Assembly: GCA_938002705.1 (NCBI GenBank)
Contig: CALLAG010000067.1
Span: 1 to 18,307, forward strand
Source of the DNA: an uncultured Saprospiraceae bacterium
GTDB taxonomy: Bacteria > Bacteroidota > Bacteroidia > Chitinophagales > Saprospiraceae
DNA: 18,307 bases
Reading direction: 5' to 3'
A program made the position numbers and the translations under genes. The notes under the pieces were generated by a model. The model saw only the letters and a program-made list of their open reading frames with translations, made no database searches and had not been told where the DNA came from. Shown here in pieces: positions 7,399-13,901 of this stretch (positions within the stretch are counted from its first letter, which is position 1; every line of letters begins with the position of its first letter).

Positions 7399-8452
7399 TT
7401 TCAAGCCAAAATTTACTGACGTCAATACTCTAGGAGAATTTGGACTTATAGAAAAGCTGACTAAAGACACAATAAAGTATAATACGTCAACAATCAAAGG
7501 GATAGGCGATGACGCTGCAGTCGTTAATTACGGAGACGCATATCTGGTAATGTCTACTGACTTACTAATAGAAGGCATACACTTTGACCTTATGTATATG
7601 CCTCTGAAGCACTTAGGTTATAAAGCAGTAATCGTTAATCTATCAGATATCTATGCTATGAATGCTGTACCGACACAGATTACATTCTCTATAGCAATAT
7701 CAAGTAAGTTCTCTGTAGAGGCACTAGAGGAACTATACATGGGTATACATGAGGCATGTCGTATGTATAACGTAGATCTTATAGGAGGTGATACAACATC
7801 CTCTACTAAGGGCTTATCTATAAGTGTGACTGCGATGGGACAAGTCAAAAAAGAGAAGATTACTTATAGATCTGGCGCTAAAGTCGGTGATATATTATGT
7901 GTGACGGGAGATCTTGGTGCTGCATATCTTGGCCTTCAGATATTAGAGAGAGAGAAGCAACTATATGTCTCTAACCCGGGTATCAAACCAGATCTCGAGG
8001 ATCAGAAGTATCTACTAGAAAGACAACTGAAGCCAGAAGCAAGAAAGGATAGCATAATGTACTTCGCTAAGCAAGGCATCATCCCTACTGCTATGATAGA
8101 TGTCTCTGATGGTCTCGCTTCTGATCTCATGCACATATGTAAAGCCTCTGACGTAGGAGCCTACATAGAAGAAGCTAAGATTCCTATTAAGGACGAAGCG
8201 CAGCTTATGGCTATTAAGTTCAGGCTTGATCCTGCTACTACTGCATTGAATGGTGGAGAGGACTACGAACTTTTATTTACAATAGATGAGTCCGACTTAG
8301 AGAAAATTAAACATATGCCAGATGTCTATATCATAGGAGAAATCACTGATAGAAAGGATGGCCTTAAGCTGCATACATCAGGTGGCAATATCCATAAATT
8401 AAAAGCTCAAGGCTGGAATCATTTTGATGATGAGACTACTGGTCAGAATTAG
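7391..8452 (+). CDS. thiL: Thiamine-monophosphate kinase ThiL
   Basis: ThiL uses ATP to phosphorylate thiamine monophosphate to the active cofactor thiamine diphosphate, the last step of de novo synthesis. The 353 residues carry the family signatures: GIGDDAAV (37-44), STDLLIEGIHFD (55-66), NLSDIYAMNAVP (83-94), IGGDTTSS (131-138), DVSDGLASD (237-245) and GGEDYELLFT near the C-terminal third. These acidic motifs bind the magnesium ions and phosphates. The ATG lies eight bases inside the preceding pseudouridine synthase gene. No other thiamine genes are in the window, so this is a solitary thiL in a mixed operon. Its last 17 bases overlap the end of trmB, which is read from the other strand. 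Confidence 0.96.
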   Translation: MDNFKPKFTDVNTLGEFGLIEKLTKDTIKYNTSTIKGIGDDAAVVNYGDAYLVMSTDLLIEGIHFDLMYMPLKHLGYKAVIVNLSDIYAMNAVPTQITFSIAISSKFSVEALEELYMGIHEACRMYNVDLIGGDTTSSTKGLSISVTAMGQVKKEKITYRSGAKVGDILCVTGDLGAAYLGLQILEREKQLYVSNPGIKPDLEDQKYLLERQLKPEARKDSIMYFAKQGIIPTAMIDVSDGLASDLMHICKASDVGAYIEEAKIPIKDEAQLMAIKFRLDPATTALNGGEDYELLFTIDESDLEKIKHMPDVYIIGEITDRKDGLKLHTSGGNIHKLKAQGWNHFDDETTGQN

Positions 8453-9137
8453 GATTAAATCTTAAGAACTTAATCAAGCGACCTATCTTTAAGTGCTTCA
8501 TTTCGTAGTAAGTTTTGATATCTAAATCAGGATGAGGTAGTGTCTCTTCAGAATAGATATCAAAGAAGTCATCTATAAGCGGAATTTTTAATTCTGATAG
8601 GACCTCTCTTGTATGATCATAGAATTCAGGTGAGTCCGTCTTTACGTGTATAAGTCCATCGGGCTTGAGTATCTTTTTGTAGCTATCTATGAATGAAGGA
8701 GAAGTCATCCTTCGGTTATATTTACTCTCCTTAAGGAATGGATCAGGAAAAGTTATCCATATCTCAGATACTTCATTCTCATCAAAATATTGAGCAAGGA
8801 ATTCTATTTTACATCTTAAGAAAGCAACATTGGACAGTTGTTTTTCTTGAGCAACAGTAGAGCCTTTCCATATTCTGGCACCTTTGACATCTACACCTAT
8901 AAAGTTTCTGTCAGGATAGCGTTCTGCTAGGGCTATGGTATAATCCCCTTTACCACATGCTAATTCTACAGTGATAGGATTTTGATTTTTAAAGTATTTG
9001 GCTAACCATTGCCCATTCATAGGACTTAGAATCCCATTGTGACCGGATAATATGGGGCTGTTAATTTCTGTACCTTCGTAAACATTAGAAAATGTTAATA
9101 ATTCTGTAAACTTCAGTAGTTTATTCCTTCTTGTCAT
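8436..9137 (-). CDS. trmB: tRNA (guanine-N7-)-methyltransferase TrmB
   Basis: TrmB methylates N7 of guanosine 46 in the variable loop of tRNAs, using S-adenosylmethionine. The 233-residue sequence shows a class I methyltransferase fold: VELACGKGDYTIALAERYP (57-75) is the cofactor-binding motif I, FIGVDVKGARIW (79-90) carries the acidic residue that binds the cofactor ribose, and ITFPDPFLKESKYNRR (128-143) is the TrmB PDP motif with the following basic RR. The end is tail-to-tail with thiL, with a 17-base overlap. The start is ATG at 9137; the 112-base gap to the outer-membrane gene is a divergent intergenic region. Confidence 0.95.
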   Translation of the reverse strand: MTRRNKLLKFTELLTFSNVYEGTEINSPILSGHNGILSPMNGQWLAKYFKNQNPITVELACGKGDYTIALAERYPDRNFIGVDVKGARIWKGSTVAQEKQLSNVAFLRCKIEFLAQYFDENEVSEIWITFPDPFLKESKYNRRMTSPSFIDSYKKILKPDGLIHVKTDSPEFYDHTREVLSELKIPLIDDFFDIYSEETLPHPDLDIKTYYEMKHLKIGRLIKFLRFNPNSDQ

Positions 9138-9249
9138 CGCTATTTCTCACCTTTAGTACGGTAGTGATGATAATTAATCAATCTCTATTCCGTTAAGTTA
9201 TAATACCAAAGATTAAAAAATTAATTTCGAGTTCATAAATCTAAGTCCT

Positions 9250-10107
9250 TTGAAAAATCTTCTACTTTTTTTACTTCTCGCTTTTACGATACCATTGATG
9301 TCACAACATAAGGTAGGCGTACGTGCAGGTATGAATTACGGTAAGTTTTCTGGCCCATTAGAGGAAGGCGAAGACTATGGAGTCGCTAATGGTTTCCATT
9401 TTGGAATTAACTATACGTACCTATTTAATGATATCGTAAGCTTCAGAGGAGAGCTGCTCTATATACAGAGAGGTACGAAGCAGACTTTCTCAGATTCTAC
9501 GGGTAGTGTATATTATATAATTAATGCTATCGAGCGTTCTGATAATTTAGTAGCATTTGGAAGTATAGATTATCAGCTGGAAGTATCTAACGCTTACTTA
9601 TCTATCCCGATAACGACTCACTTCAGACTAAATAAAAAATTTGAAGCTTATGCGGGTATGTCAGTGGAGTTCTTGATAGGACCATCAGGAAAAGGACTTG
9701 TTGATTTCGAAAATGAAGAATTCTTTTTTAGGCAATCTTTAGATCATAGTTATGGGTCTGATACTGCAGGATTTGCTAATCCAAGAATACCTGACAGGGT
9801 ATCTATCCAAGTAGATGGTGAAGATTTAACTATGCCCAAGTTTGTAGGTGCCTATTATAATTTTACTGAAGATCAAGTAACTGGTCAGCGGTTTAAGCGA
9901 GTAGACGCTAAGCTCATATTGGGGCTTAATTATTTTATCAATCCTGGCTTCTATATAGGAGCAAGAACAGAGTATGGCCTCACAGATATTACTAATAATA
10001 ATATGGATTATAGCCTAAGAGAATTAGATTCTGATCGTAACTTCATCCTCAGAGATGATGTAGATCATTCTCTTAGTTTGAATCTGTCTTTTGGATTTAG
10101 ATTCTAA
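9250..10107 (+). CDS. Outer-membrane beta-barrel protein, PorT-like
   Basis: This 285-residue protein begins with a signal peptide (MKNLLLFLLLAFTIPLMSQ) that probably ends at about residue 17-19. The mature part begins with the KVGVRAGMNYGKFSG pattern typical of the Bacteroidota PorT/OMP_b-brl_2 class, continues with alternating polar and hydrophobic strands (for example FGINYTYLFNDIVSFRGELL) and ends in LNLSFGFRF. A terminal Phe is the usual outer-membrane assembly signal. The start is TTG at 9250; starting at the internal ATG (residue 17) would remove the signal peptide, so TTG is preferred. It is monocistronic between the divergent trmB and the convergent prfA. The cargo or function is unknown, and I would not equate it with PorT of the type IX secretion system. 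Confidence 0.85.
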   Translation: MKNLLLFLLLAFTIPLMSQHKVGVRAGMNYGKFSGPLEEGEDYGVANGFHFGINYTYLFNDIVSFRGELLYIQRGTKQTFSDSTGSVYYIINAIERSDNLVAFGSIDYQLEVSNAYLSIPITTHFRLNKKFEAYAGMSVEFLIGPSGKGLVDFENEEFFFRQSLDHSYGSDTAGFANPRIPDRVSIQVDGEDLTMPKFVGAYYNFTEDQVTGQRFKRVDAKLILGLNYFINPGFYIGARTEYGLTDITNNNMDYSLRELDSDRNFILRDDVDHSLSLNLSFGFRF

Positions 10108-10145
10108 AAACTAAATTTCGGTGAGTGAGAAAGGATAGAATTTTT

Positions 10146-11207
10146 CTATTCTTCTACCATCTTATCAGCGTTCTCAGCTATTTGTAGTTTTTCTATGATC
10201 TCATCTATCTGACCATCCATAACTTTATCTAAGCTATATAGAGTGAGGTTGATTCTATGGTCAGTCATCCTATTCTGTGGGAAGTTATAAGTTCTGATCT
10301 TATCAGACCTATCACCACTACCTACAAGAGACTTCCTTTTCTGCTTCTGCTCAGCGTAGACTTTTTCTTGCTGTGCTTCTTGTATCCTCTGATAGAGTTT
10401 CTGCATAGCGATCTCCCTATTCTTATGTTGTGATCGCGAGTCTGTACTTTCTGATACGATACCAGTAGGTAGGTGTGTGAATCTTACACCAGACTCTGTT
10501 TTGTTAACGTGTTGCCCACCTGCTCCACTGGCTCTGAATGTGTCAACCTTGAGATCATCTTTTCTTATATCGATGTCATCTACTTCGTACTTAGGCATGA
10601 CGACGACAGTAGCGGCTGATGTATGCACACGACCCTGAGACTCTGTCTTAGGTACACGCTGTACTCTATGTGCTCCTGACTCAAATTTTAACTTACCATA
10701 AGCGTCATTACCGAATACTTCTAAGGTTATCTTATTATATCCGCCTACAGAACCTTCATTGATAGATACGGTCTCTACTTTATATCCATTGTTCTCAAAG
10801 TACTTAGTATACATTCTATAGAGATCACCTACGAATAGGCTTGCCTCATCACCTCCAGTACCTGAGCGTATCTCGAATAGTACATCGAGCTCATCAGTGG
10901 GATCTTTAGGTATAAGTAGGATGTGGAGCTTTTCTTCTAGCTCTTCTAGCTGAGGTTTAAGTACATTAAGCTCTTCTTTGGCCATCTCCTGCATGTCAGG
11001 ATCTTTGTCTGAGAGCATAGACTCAGCACTCTCGATACCCTCTTTGACTTTTTTATAATTTTTGAATTCTTCTACTATAATAGAAAGTCCTTTATACTCT
11101 TTGTTGAGCTTAGAGAAGGCTTTCATATCACTGACGATCTGTGGGTCAGAAAGTCGTTCTTCTATAGTATAGAAGTGATTCTGGATAGATTCGAGTTTGT
11201 CAATCAT
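10146..11207 (-). CDS. prfA: Peptide chain release factor 1
   Basis: RF1 recognises stop codons UAA and UAG on the ribosome and triggers hydrolysis of the finished peptide. The decoding motif is PKT (residues 186-188), in the HRVQRVPKTESQGRVHTSAA segment; PxT at this place distinguishes RF1 from RF2, which has SPF. The catalytic GGQ lies at 230-232 in ASGAGGQHVNKTESGVRF. Numbering is from the ATG at 11207, which gives the usual family start MIDKLESI; a GTG three codons upstream (11216) is an alternative. Full length, about 353 residues. It follows the ECF sigma and anti-sigma genes on the same strand after about 80 bases and converges on the outer-membrane gene with a 38-base gap and no clear terminator. 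Confidence 0.97.
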   Translation of the reverse strand: MIDKLESIQNHFYTIEERLSDPQIVSDMKAFSKLNKEYKGLSIIVEEFKNYKKVKEGIESAESMLSDKDPDMQEMAKEELNVLKPQLEELEEKLHILLIPKDPTDELDVLFEIRSGTGGDEASLFVGDLYRMYTKYFENNGYKVETVSINEGSVGGYNKITLEVFGNDAYGKLKFESGAHRVQRVPKTESQGRVHTSAATVVVMPKYEVDDIDIRKDDLKVDTFRASGAGGQHVNKTESGVRFTHLPTGIVSESTDSRSQHKNREIAMQKLYQRIQEAQQEKVYAEQKQKRKSLVGSGDRSDKIRTYNFPQNRMTDHRINLTLYSLDKVMDGQIDEIIEKLQIAENADKMVEE

Positions 11208-11286
11208 TGAGGACACAGATAGGAGATATTAATCGGTCAGGACACCGAGGTATGAGAAATTTAAGAAGTAGGTACTTGTTGCTGAG

Positions 11287-11520
11287 CTAAAGGTTGATCT
11301 TATTCTTGATCGTTTGGATAAAGTCAGTAGGGACAGTAAATCGAGACACGTGACTTTTGATAAATTCTCTGCTTTTCTTCTCTTGATTAAAAATCTGATG
11401 ACATTGAGGGTTGGTATCGACTTGATTAAGCAGCTCTGAAGATTCTTTCTCGTTTAACGCATTATCAAAGTAAAGATTCACTTTGTTTTCTATCTGCTGA
11501 ACAGTGTAAGGATTTTCCAT
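11287..11520 (-). CDS. Short soluble anti-sigma factor-like protein
   Basis: A 77-residue protein, MENPYTVQQIENKVNLYFDN onward, lies directly downstream of the ECF sigma gene, where an anti-sigma factor is expected. The C-terminal half (FNQEKKSREFIKSHVSRF, then VPTDFIQTIKNKI) resembles the helical pattern of short anti-sigma factors in Bacteroidota. It has no membrane segment, so it would act in the cytosol by holding the sigma factor. The zinc-binding HxxxCxxC of the ZAS domain is absent: only Cys40 and His41 (NPQCHQ) remain, so zinc-based redox sensing is unlikely. The start chosen is ATG at 11520; a GTG two codons upstream (11526) is possible. The assignment is from context and helix pattern, not a strong motif. 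Confidence 0.65.
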   Translation of the reverse strand: MENPYTVQQIENKVNLYFDNALNEKESSELLNQVDTNPQCHQIFNQEKKSREFIKSHVSRFTVPTDFIQTIKNKINL

Positions 11521-11610
11521 TTTCACTTTGTTTTTATAAAAAAACTACGACAATTAAAAAATTTCTCTTAATACTATGGACTACAATTTATTCTAAACTA
11601 AAAATAATAT

Positions 11611-12210
11611 TTATTCTTCTTCTTCAGATTTTTTTGCCACTTTTTTGCTCTTGCCTCTCTTGTCTTCATATCCCATGACGGTGGCATAAGATTTAAGTTT
11701 TTCTTTGAGCATATTACGGGCTCTGAATAATCGAGATCTTACGGTACCTATAGGCACATCTACGATTTTAGCAATTTCTTCATATGTGAAGCCTTCTACG
11801 TCACATAATAAAACGACGGTTCTGAAATCAATGGGCAAAGAATTAATGGCATTAGTTACCTCATCTCCCATCATATTACCGAACAACTCTTCTCTGAGAT
11901 CTAAGTAACCAGCTATCTTGGAGTCATCGCTATCATGATAATTAACGATGTCTTCGAAGTCTACTCTTGTTGGTTGCTTACTACGCTTACGATAGTGATT
12001 AATGTAGGCGTTTTTCAAGATTTTAAACAACCATGCTTTCGCATTAGTTCCCGAAATATATTTATCTATGAATCGATGCGCCTTCATATAGGTCTCTTGG
12101 ACCAAGTCATTAGCATCATCATCATCATAGGTAAGGTGAAATGCGAATGTTTTCAGTGCATCGATGTGAGGAAGGAGTTCCTTTTCGAATATAGAATGAT
12201 CTTTTTCCAA
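11611..12210 (-). CDS. RNA polymerase ECF-family sigma-70 factor
   Basis: This 199-residue group 4 (ECF) sigma factor directs RNA polymerase to a special promoter set. Region 2 (about residues 10-80) includes DDANDLVQETYMKAHRFID, the core-binding and -10 recognition helix, then AKAWLFKILKNAYINHYRKR. Region 4 (about 118-172) contains INSLPIDFRTVVLLCDVEGF, TYEEIAKIVDVPIGTVRSRL and FRARNMLKEKL, the -35-binding helix-turn-helix. An unusual C-terminal tail follows: basic KRGKSKKVAKK then SEEEE. The start is TTG at 12210; an in-frame TAA lies upstream and there is no nearby ATG. The next gene on the strand is the probable anti-sigma factor, 90 bases on. A -7 element and an inverted repeat lie immediately upstream, suggesting its own promoter and possible autoregulation. 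Confidence 0.93.
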   Translation of the reverse strand: MEKDHSIFEKELLPHIDALKTFAFHLTYDDDDANDLVQETYMKAHRFIDKYISGTNAKAWLFKILKNAYINHYRKRSKQPTRVDFEDIVNYHDSDDSKIAGYLDLREELFGNMMGDEVTNAINSLPIDFRTVVLLCDVEGFTYEEIAKIVDVPIGTVRSRLFRARNMLKEKLKSYATVMGYEDKRGKSKKVAKKSEEEE

Positions 12211-12241
12211 TGACTTAAATAAAATTTATAAATAAGGGGCA

Positions 12242-12260
12242 AGACGTCTTCTGGACGTCT
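12242..12260. promoter_or_regulatory. Perfect inverted repeat in the ECF sigma leader
   Basis: AGACGTC (12242-12248) and GACGTCT (12254-12260) are perfect inverted copies around a five-base spacer. Each arm contains the six-base palindrome GACGTC, and the two copies start 11 bases apart, about one helical turn. It lies 31 bases before the sigma start codon and about 10 bases downstream of a -7 element, in the probable leader. It could be an operator or an RNA hairpin. Confidence 0.55.
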
Positions 12261-12270
12261 ATATTCGAGT

Positions 12271-12286
12271 CAAACATACAAATTTA
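12271..12286 (-). promoter_or_regulatory. Tandem -7 elements upstream of the ECF sigma gene
   Basis: Read on the minus strand, TAAATTTG and TATGTTTG abut each other; both fit the TAnnTTTG -7 consensus. Two TTG triplets lie upstream, but at 12 and 15 bases from TATGTTTG, closer than the usual 17-23, so the -33 element is weak. The sigma start codon is 60 bases downstream. Confidence 0.4.
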
Positions 12287-12343
12287 TACACAACAACTTA
12301 TTAGATATGGCAGTGTAAGCTATTAGACTACGGATTTATAATA

Positions 12344-12985
12344 TCAAAGGACTTTAATGATAGACTGATCTGTCGTCACAAAAACATGATCTTCTTCTAT
12401 AGGAGAGACATTATAGGTCCCTGTAAATGCACCAAAAGCAGGAAAAATGACCTTATTATGTGTAAAATGAAAGCAGGGTAGCCTTAATCGCTGTAGGCCT
12501 TTGCCATTCATAATAATAGAGGGGTGGATGTGGCCACACATATTGTAATATCCATCATGGTCCTCAGGCTTATGGGTGAATATGAAAGGTCCGGCACTAT
12601 AAGTGCTGTGGGTGGTCAGGTTAGGTGATATGTAGTTGTCAGCAGACAATATATCATGATTACCAAGGACAAGATGGAAGTACAATTCTGGAAAATGCCC
12701 GATAAACTCGATGAATGCTGGCCATTGGTCATTGTAATCACTATGAAATAGATCTCCCAATATGATGATCTCCTGGACATCGTGATTAAGCAATAAGTAA
12801 GAGAATCTATCAAAATTGTCTTTTTCAGCGGCTTTTGGTAGAGCGATACCTGCTTTGCGGAAGTGAGTGATCTTCCCTAAGTGGAGATCTGCAAGGATAA
12901 GCGTACTTTTCTTCTCCCATATAAGGGCCTTTTCTCTCAGTAATGTGAGCTCTTCTCCCTGCTGCTTATGTATGATATGATCCAT
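12344..12985 (-). CDS. pdeM: PdeM-type metallophosphoesterase (ligase-associated DNA damage response endonuclease)
   Basis: This 213-residue calcineurin-like phosphoesterase has all metal-binding motifs: ADLHLG (32-37), GDLFHSD (77-83), GNHD (108-111), THK (137-139) and GHIHP (151-155). The GEELTLL stretch near the N terminus and the FPAFGAFTGT segment (181-190) are features of the PdeM family (TIGR04123). PdeM is usually encoded with an ATP-dependent DNA ligase, a DEXH helicase and an exonuclease-like protein; none of these is next to it here. The start is taken as ATG at 12985 because it begins the family-like MDHIIHKQQGEELTLL; a GTG 18 codons upstream adds a non-conserved extension. It precedes the ECF sigma gene by 133 bases, with probable separate promoters. 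Confidence 0.85.
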   Translation of the reverse strand: MDHIIHKQQGEELTLLREKALIWEKKSTLILADLHLGKITHFRKAGIALPKAAEKDNFDRFSYLLLNHDVQEIIILGDLFHSDYNDQWPAFIEFIGHFPELYFHLVLGNHDILSADNYISPNLTTHSTYSAGPFIFTHKPEDHDGYYNMCGHIHPSIIMNGKGLQRLRLPCFHFTHNKVIFPAFGAFTGTYNVSPIEEDHVFVTTDQSIIKVL

Positions 12986-13044
12986 AATCTGAGCTGCGAA
13001 TCTAAGCCATAGTATGGGAAAATCTGTTATTTTGTACACATAAG

Positions 13045-13077
13045 CTTGATTTGATAGGTGTATAATTTTTATTTTCG
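13045..13077 (+). promoter_or_regulatory. Weak candidate yebC promoter
   Basis: CTTG (13045-13048) is followed after 21 bases by TATTTTCG (13070-13077), which matches seven of eight positions of TAnnTTTG counting the two free ones. The yebC start codon is 24 bases downstream. Spacing is good but the -7 box is imperfect. Confidence 0.3.
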
Positions 13078-13101
13078 CAGTCTAACAAATATCATCAGAT
13101 T

Positions 13102-13824
13102 ATGGGACGTGCATTTGAATATAGAAAAGCAACCAAATTTGCCAGATGGGATAAGATGGCTAAGCAATTCTCCAAAGCGAGTAAGCATATTACTATAGCT
13201 GTAAAAGCCAGTGGTCCTGATCCTGATACTAATATCCTACTAAGAAGAGCGATACAGAATGCCAAAGCTGTCCAGATGCCGAAGGACAGAATCGAAAGTG
13301 CCATCAAGAAAGCCTCTGATAAGGATACGAGTAACTATGATGAAGTTACATTCGAAGGGATGGCACCTCATGGTGTCGCAGTAGTCGTAGAAGCCACAAC
13401 AGATAATAACCAGAGAACTGTAGCCAATGTAAGATCCTACTTCAGAAAGAAGGGTGGCTCACTTGGGACGCAAGGGATGCATGATTTCTTATTTGATCGT
13501 AAAGGCGTCTTCTATATCCTCAAAGAACATATCGCAGATTCTGAGGAAGCAGAACTAGAGCTAATAGATTACGGATTAGAGATGATAGAGGAAGATGTCG
13601 TCGATGAGAAAGACATGTACAAGATATACGTTAGCTTCGAGGATTTCGGAAAAATGCAAAGTGCATTAGAAGAGAAAGATATGAAAGTAGAAAAATCGGA
13701 ACTCGAAAGAATACCGACTATAACTAAAGAACTATCTGATGAGCAAGTCGACGAAGTCTTAGACCTCGTAGATATGATGGAACAAGACGATGACGTAAGT
13801 AGTGTGTTTGTTAATCTAGCTTAG
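13102..13824 (+). CDS. yebC: YebC/PmpR family protein
   Basis: This 240-residue YebC/TACO1 family member starts MGRAFEYRKATKFARWDKMA, the Bacteroidota variant of the family N terminus (MAGHSKWANI... in proteobacteria). The helical N-terminal domain includes NILLRRAIQNAKAVQMPKDR. The central domain has VTFEGMAPHGVAVVVEATTD, then NQRTVANVRSYFRKKGGSLG. The acidic C-terminal domain ends near 240. The family was long annotated as a transcriptional regulator; more recent work places members on the ribosome, easing translation of proline-rich stretches. Which role applies here is not visible. It is a single plus-strand gene, divergent from pdeM and converging on rpoN. It has no plus-oriented terminator of its own; the stem-loop beyond it has its U-tract on the other strand. 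Confidence 0.95.
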   Translation: MGRAFEYRKATKFARWDKMAKQFSKASKHITIAVKASGPDPDTNILLRRAIQNAKAVQMPKDRIESAIKKASDKDTSNYDEVTFEGMAPHGVAVVVEATTDNNQRTVANVRSYFRKKGGSLGTQGMHDFLFDRKGVFYILKEHIADSEEAELELIDYGLEMIEEDVVDEKDMYKIYVSFEDFGKMQSALEEKDMKVEKSELERIPTITKELSDEQVDEVLDLVDMMEQDDDVSSVFVNLA

Positions 13825-13839
13825 GTTGTTTTTATAAAT

Positions 13840-13872
13840 AAAAAAAAGCCATTGATATCTCTACCAATGGCT
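13840..13872 (-). terminator. Intrinsic terminator for rpoN
   Basis: AGCCATTG (13847-13854) and CAATGGCT (13865-13872) form a perfect eight-pair stem around a ten-base loop. On the minus strand the stem is followed by a run of seven T (complement of 13840-13846), which makes a standard terminator 30 bases after the rpoN stop. Read in the yebC direction the stem has no T-run. Confidence 0.8.
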
Positions 13873-13901
13873 CCGTGTATATATTTATAGATCTTATTCT
13901 C

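Noticed and set aside
10132..10150. ATAGAA/TTCTAT hairpin between the outer-membrane gene and prfA as a terminator
   Set aside because: Only six A/T-rich pairs, partly inside the prfA stop region, with no clear T-run in either direction.
11217..11286. Possible tRNA or small RNA between the anti-sigma gene and prfA
   Set aside because: No cloverleaf arms, TTCGA loop or CCA-type end could be built on either strand.
12110..12130. Trinucleotide (ATC/GAT) run in the ECF sigma gene as a phase-variable repeat
   Set aside because: Only four to five units, encoding the acidic stretch usual before the DLVQ helix of region 2; changes would stay in frame.
13350..13380. TGGCAC-like -24 element for sigma-54
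   Set aside because: It is inside the yebC coding sequence and lacks a correctly spaced -12 TTGC; other TGGCA matches in the window are also within genes.
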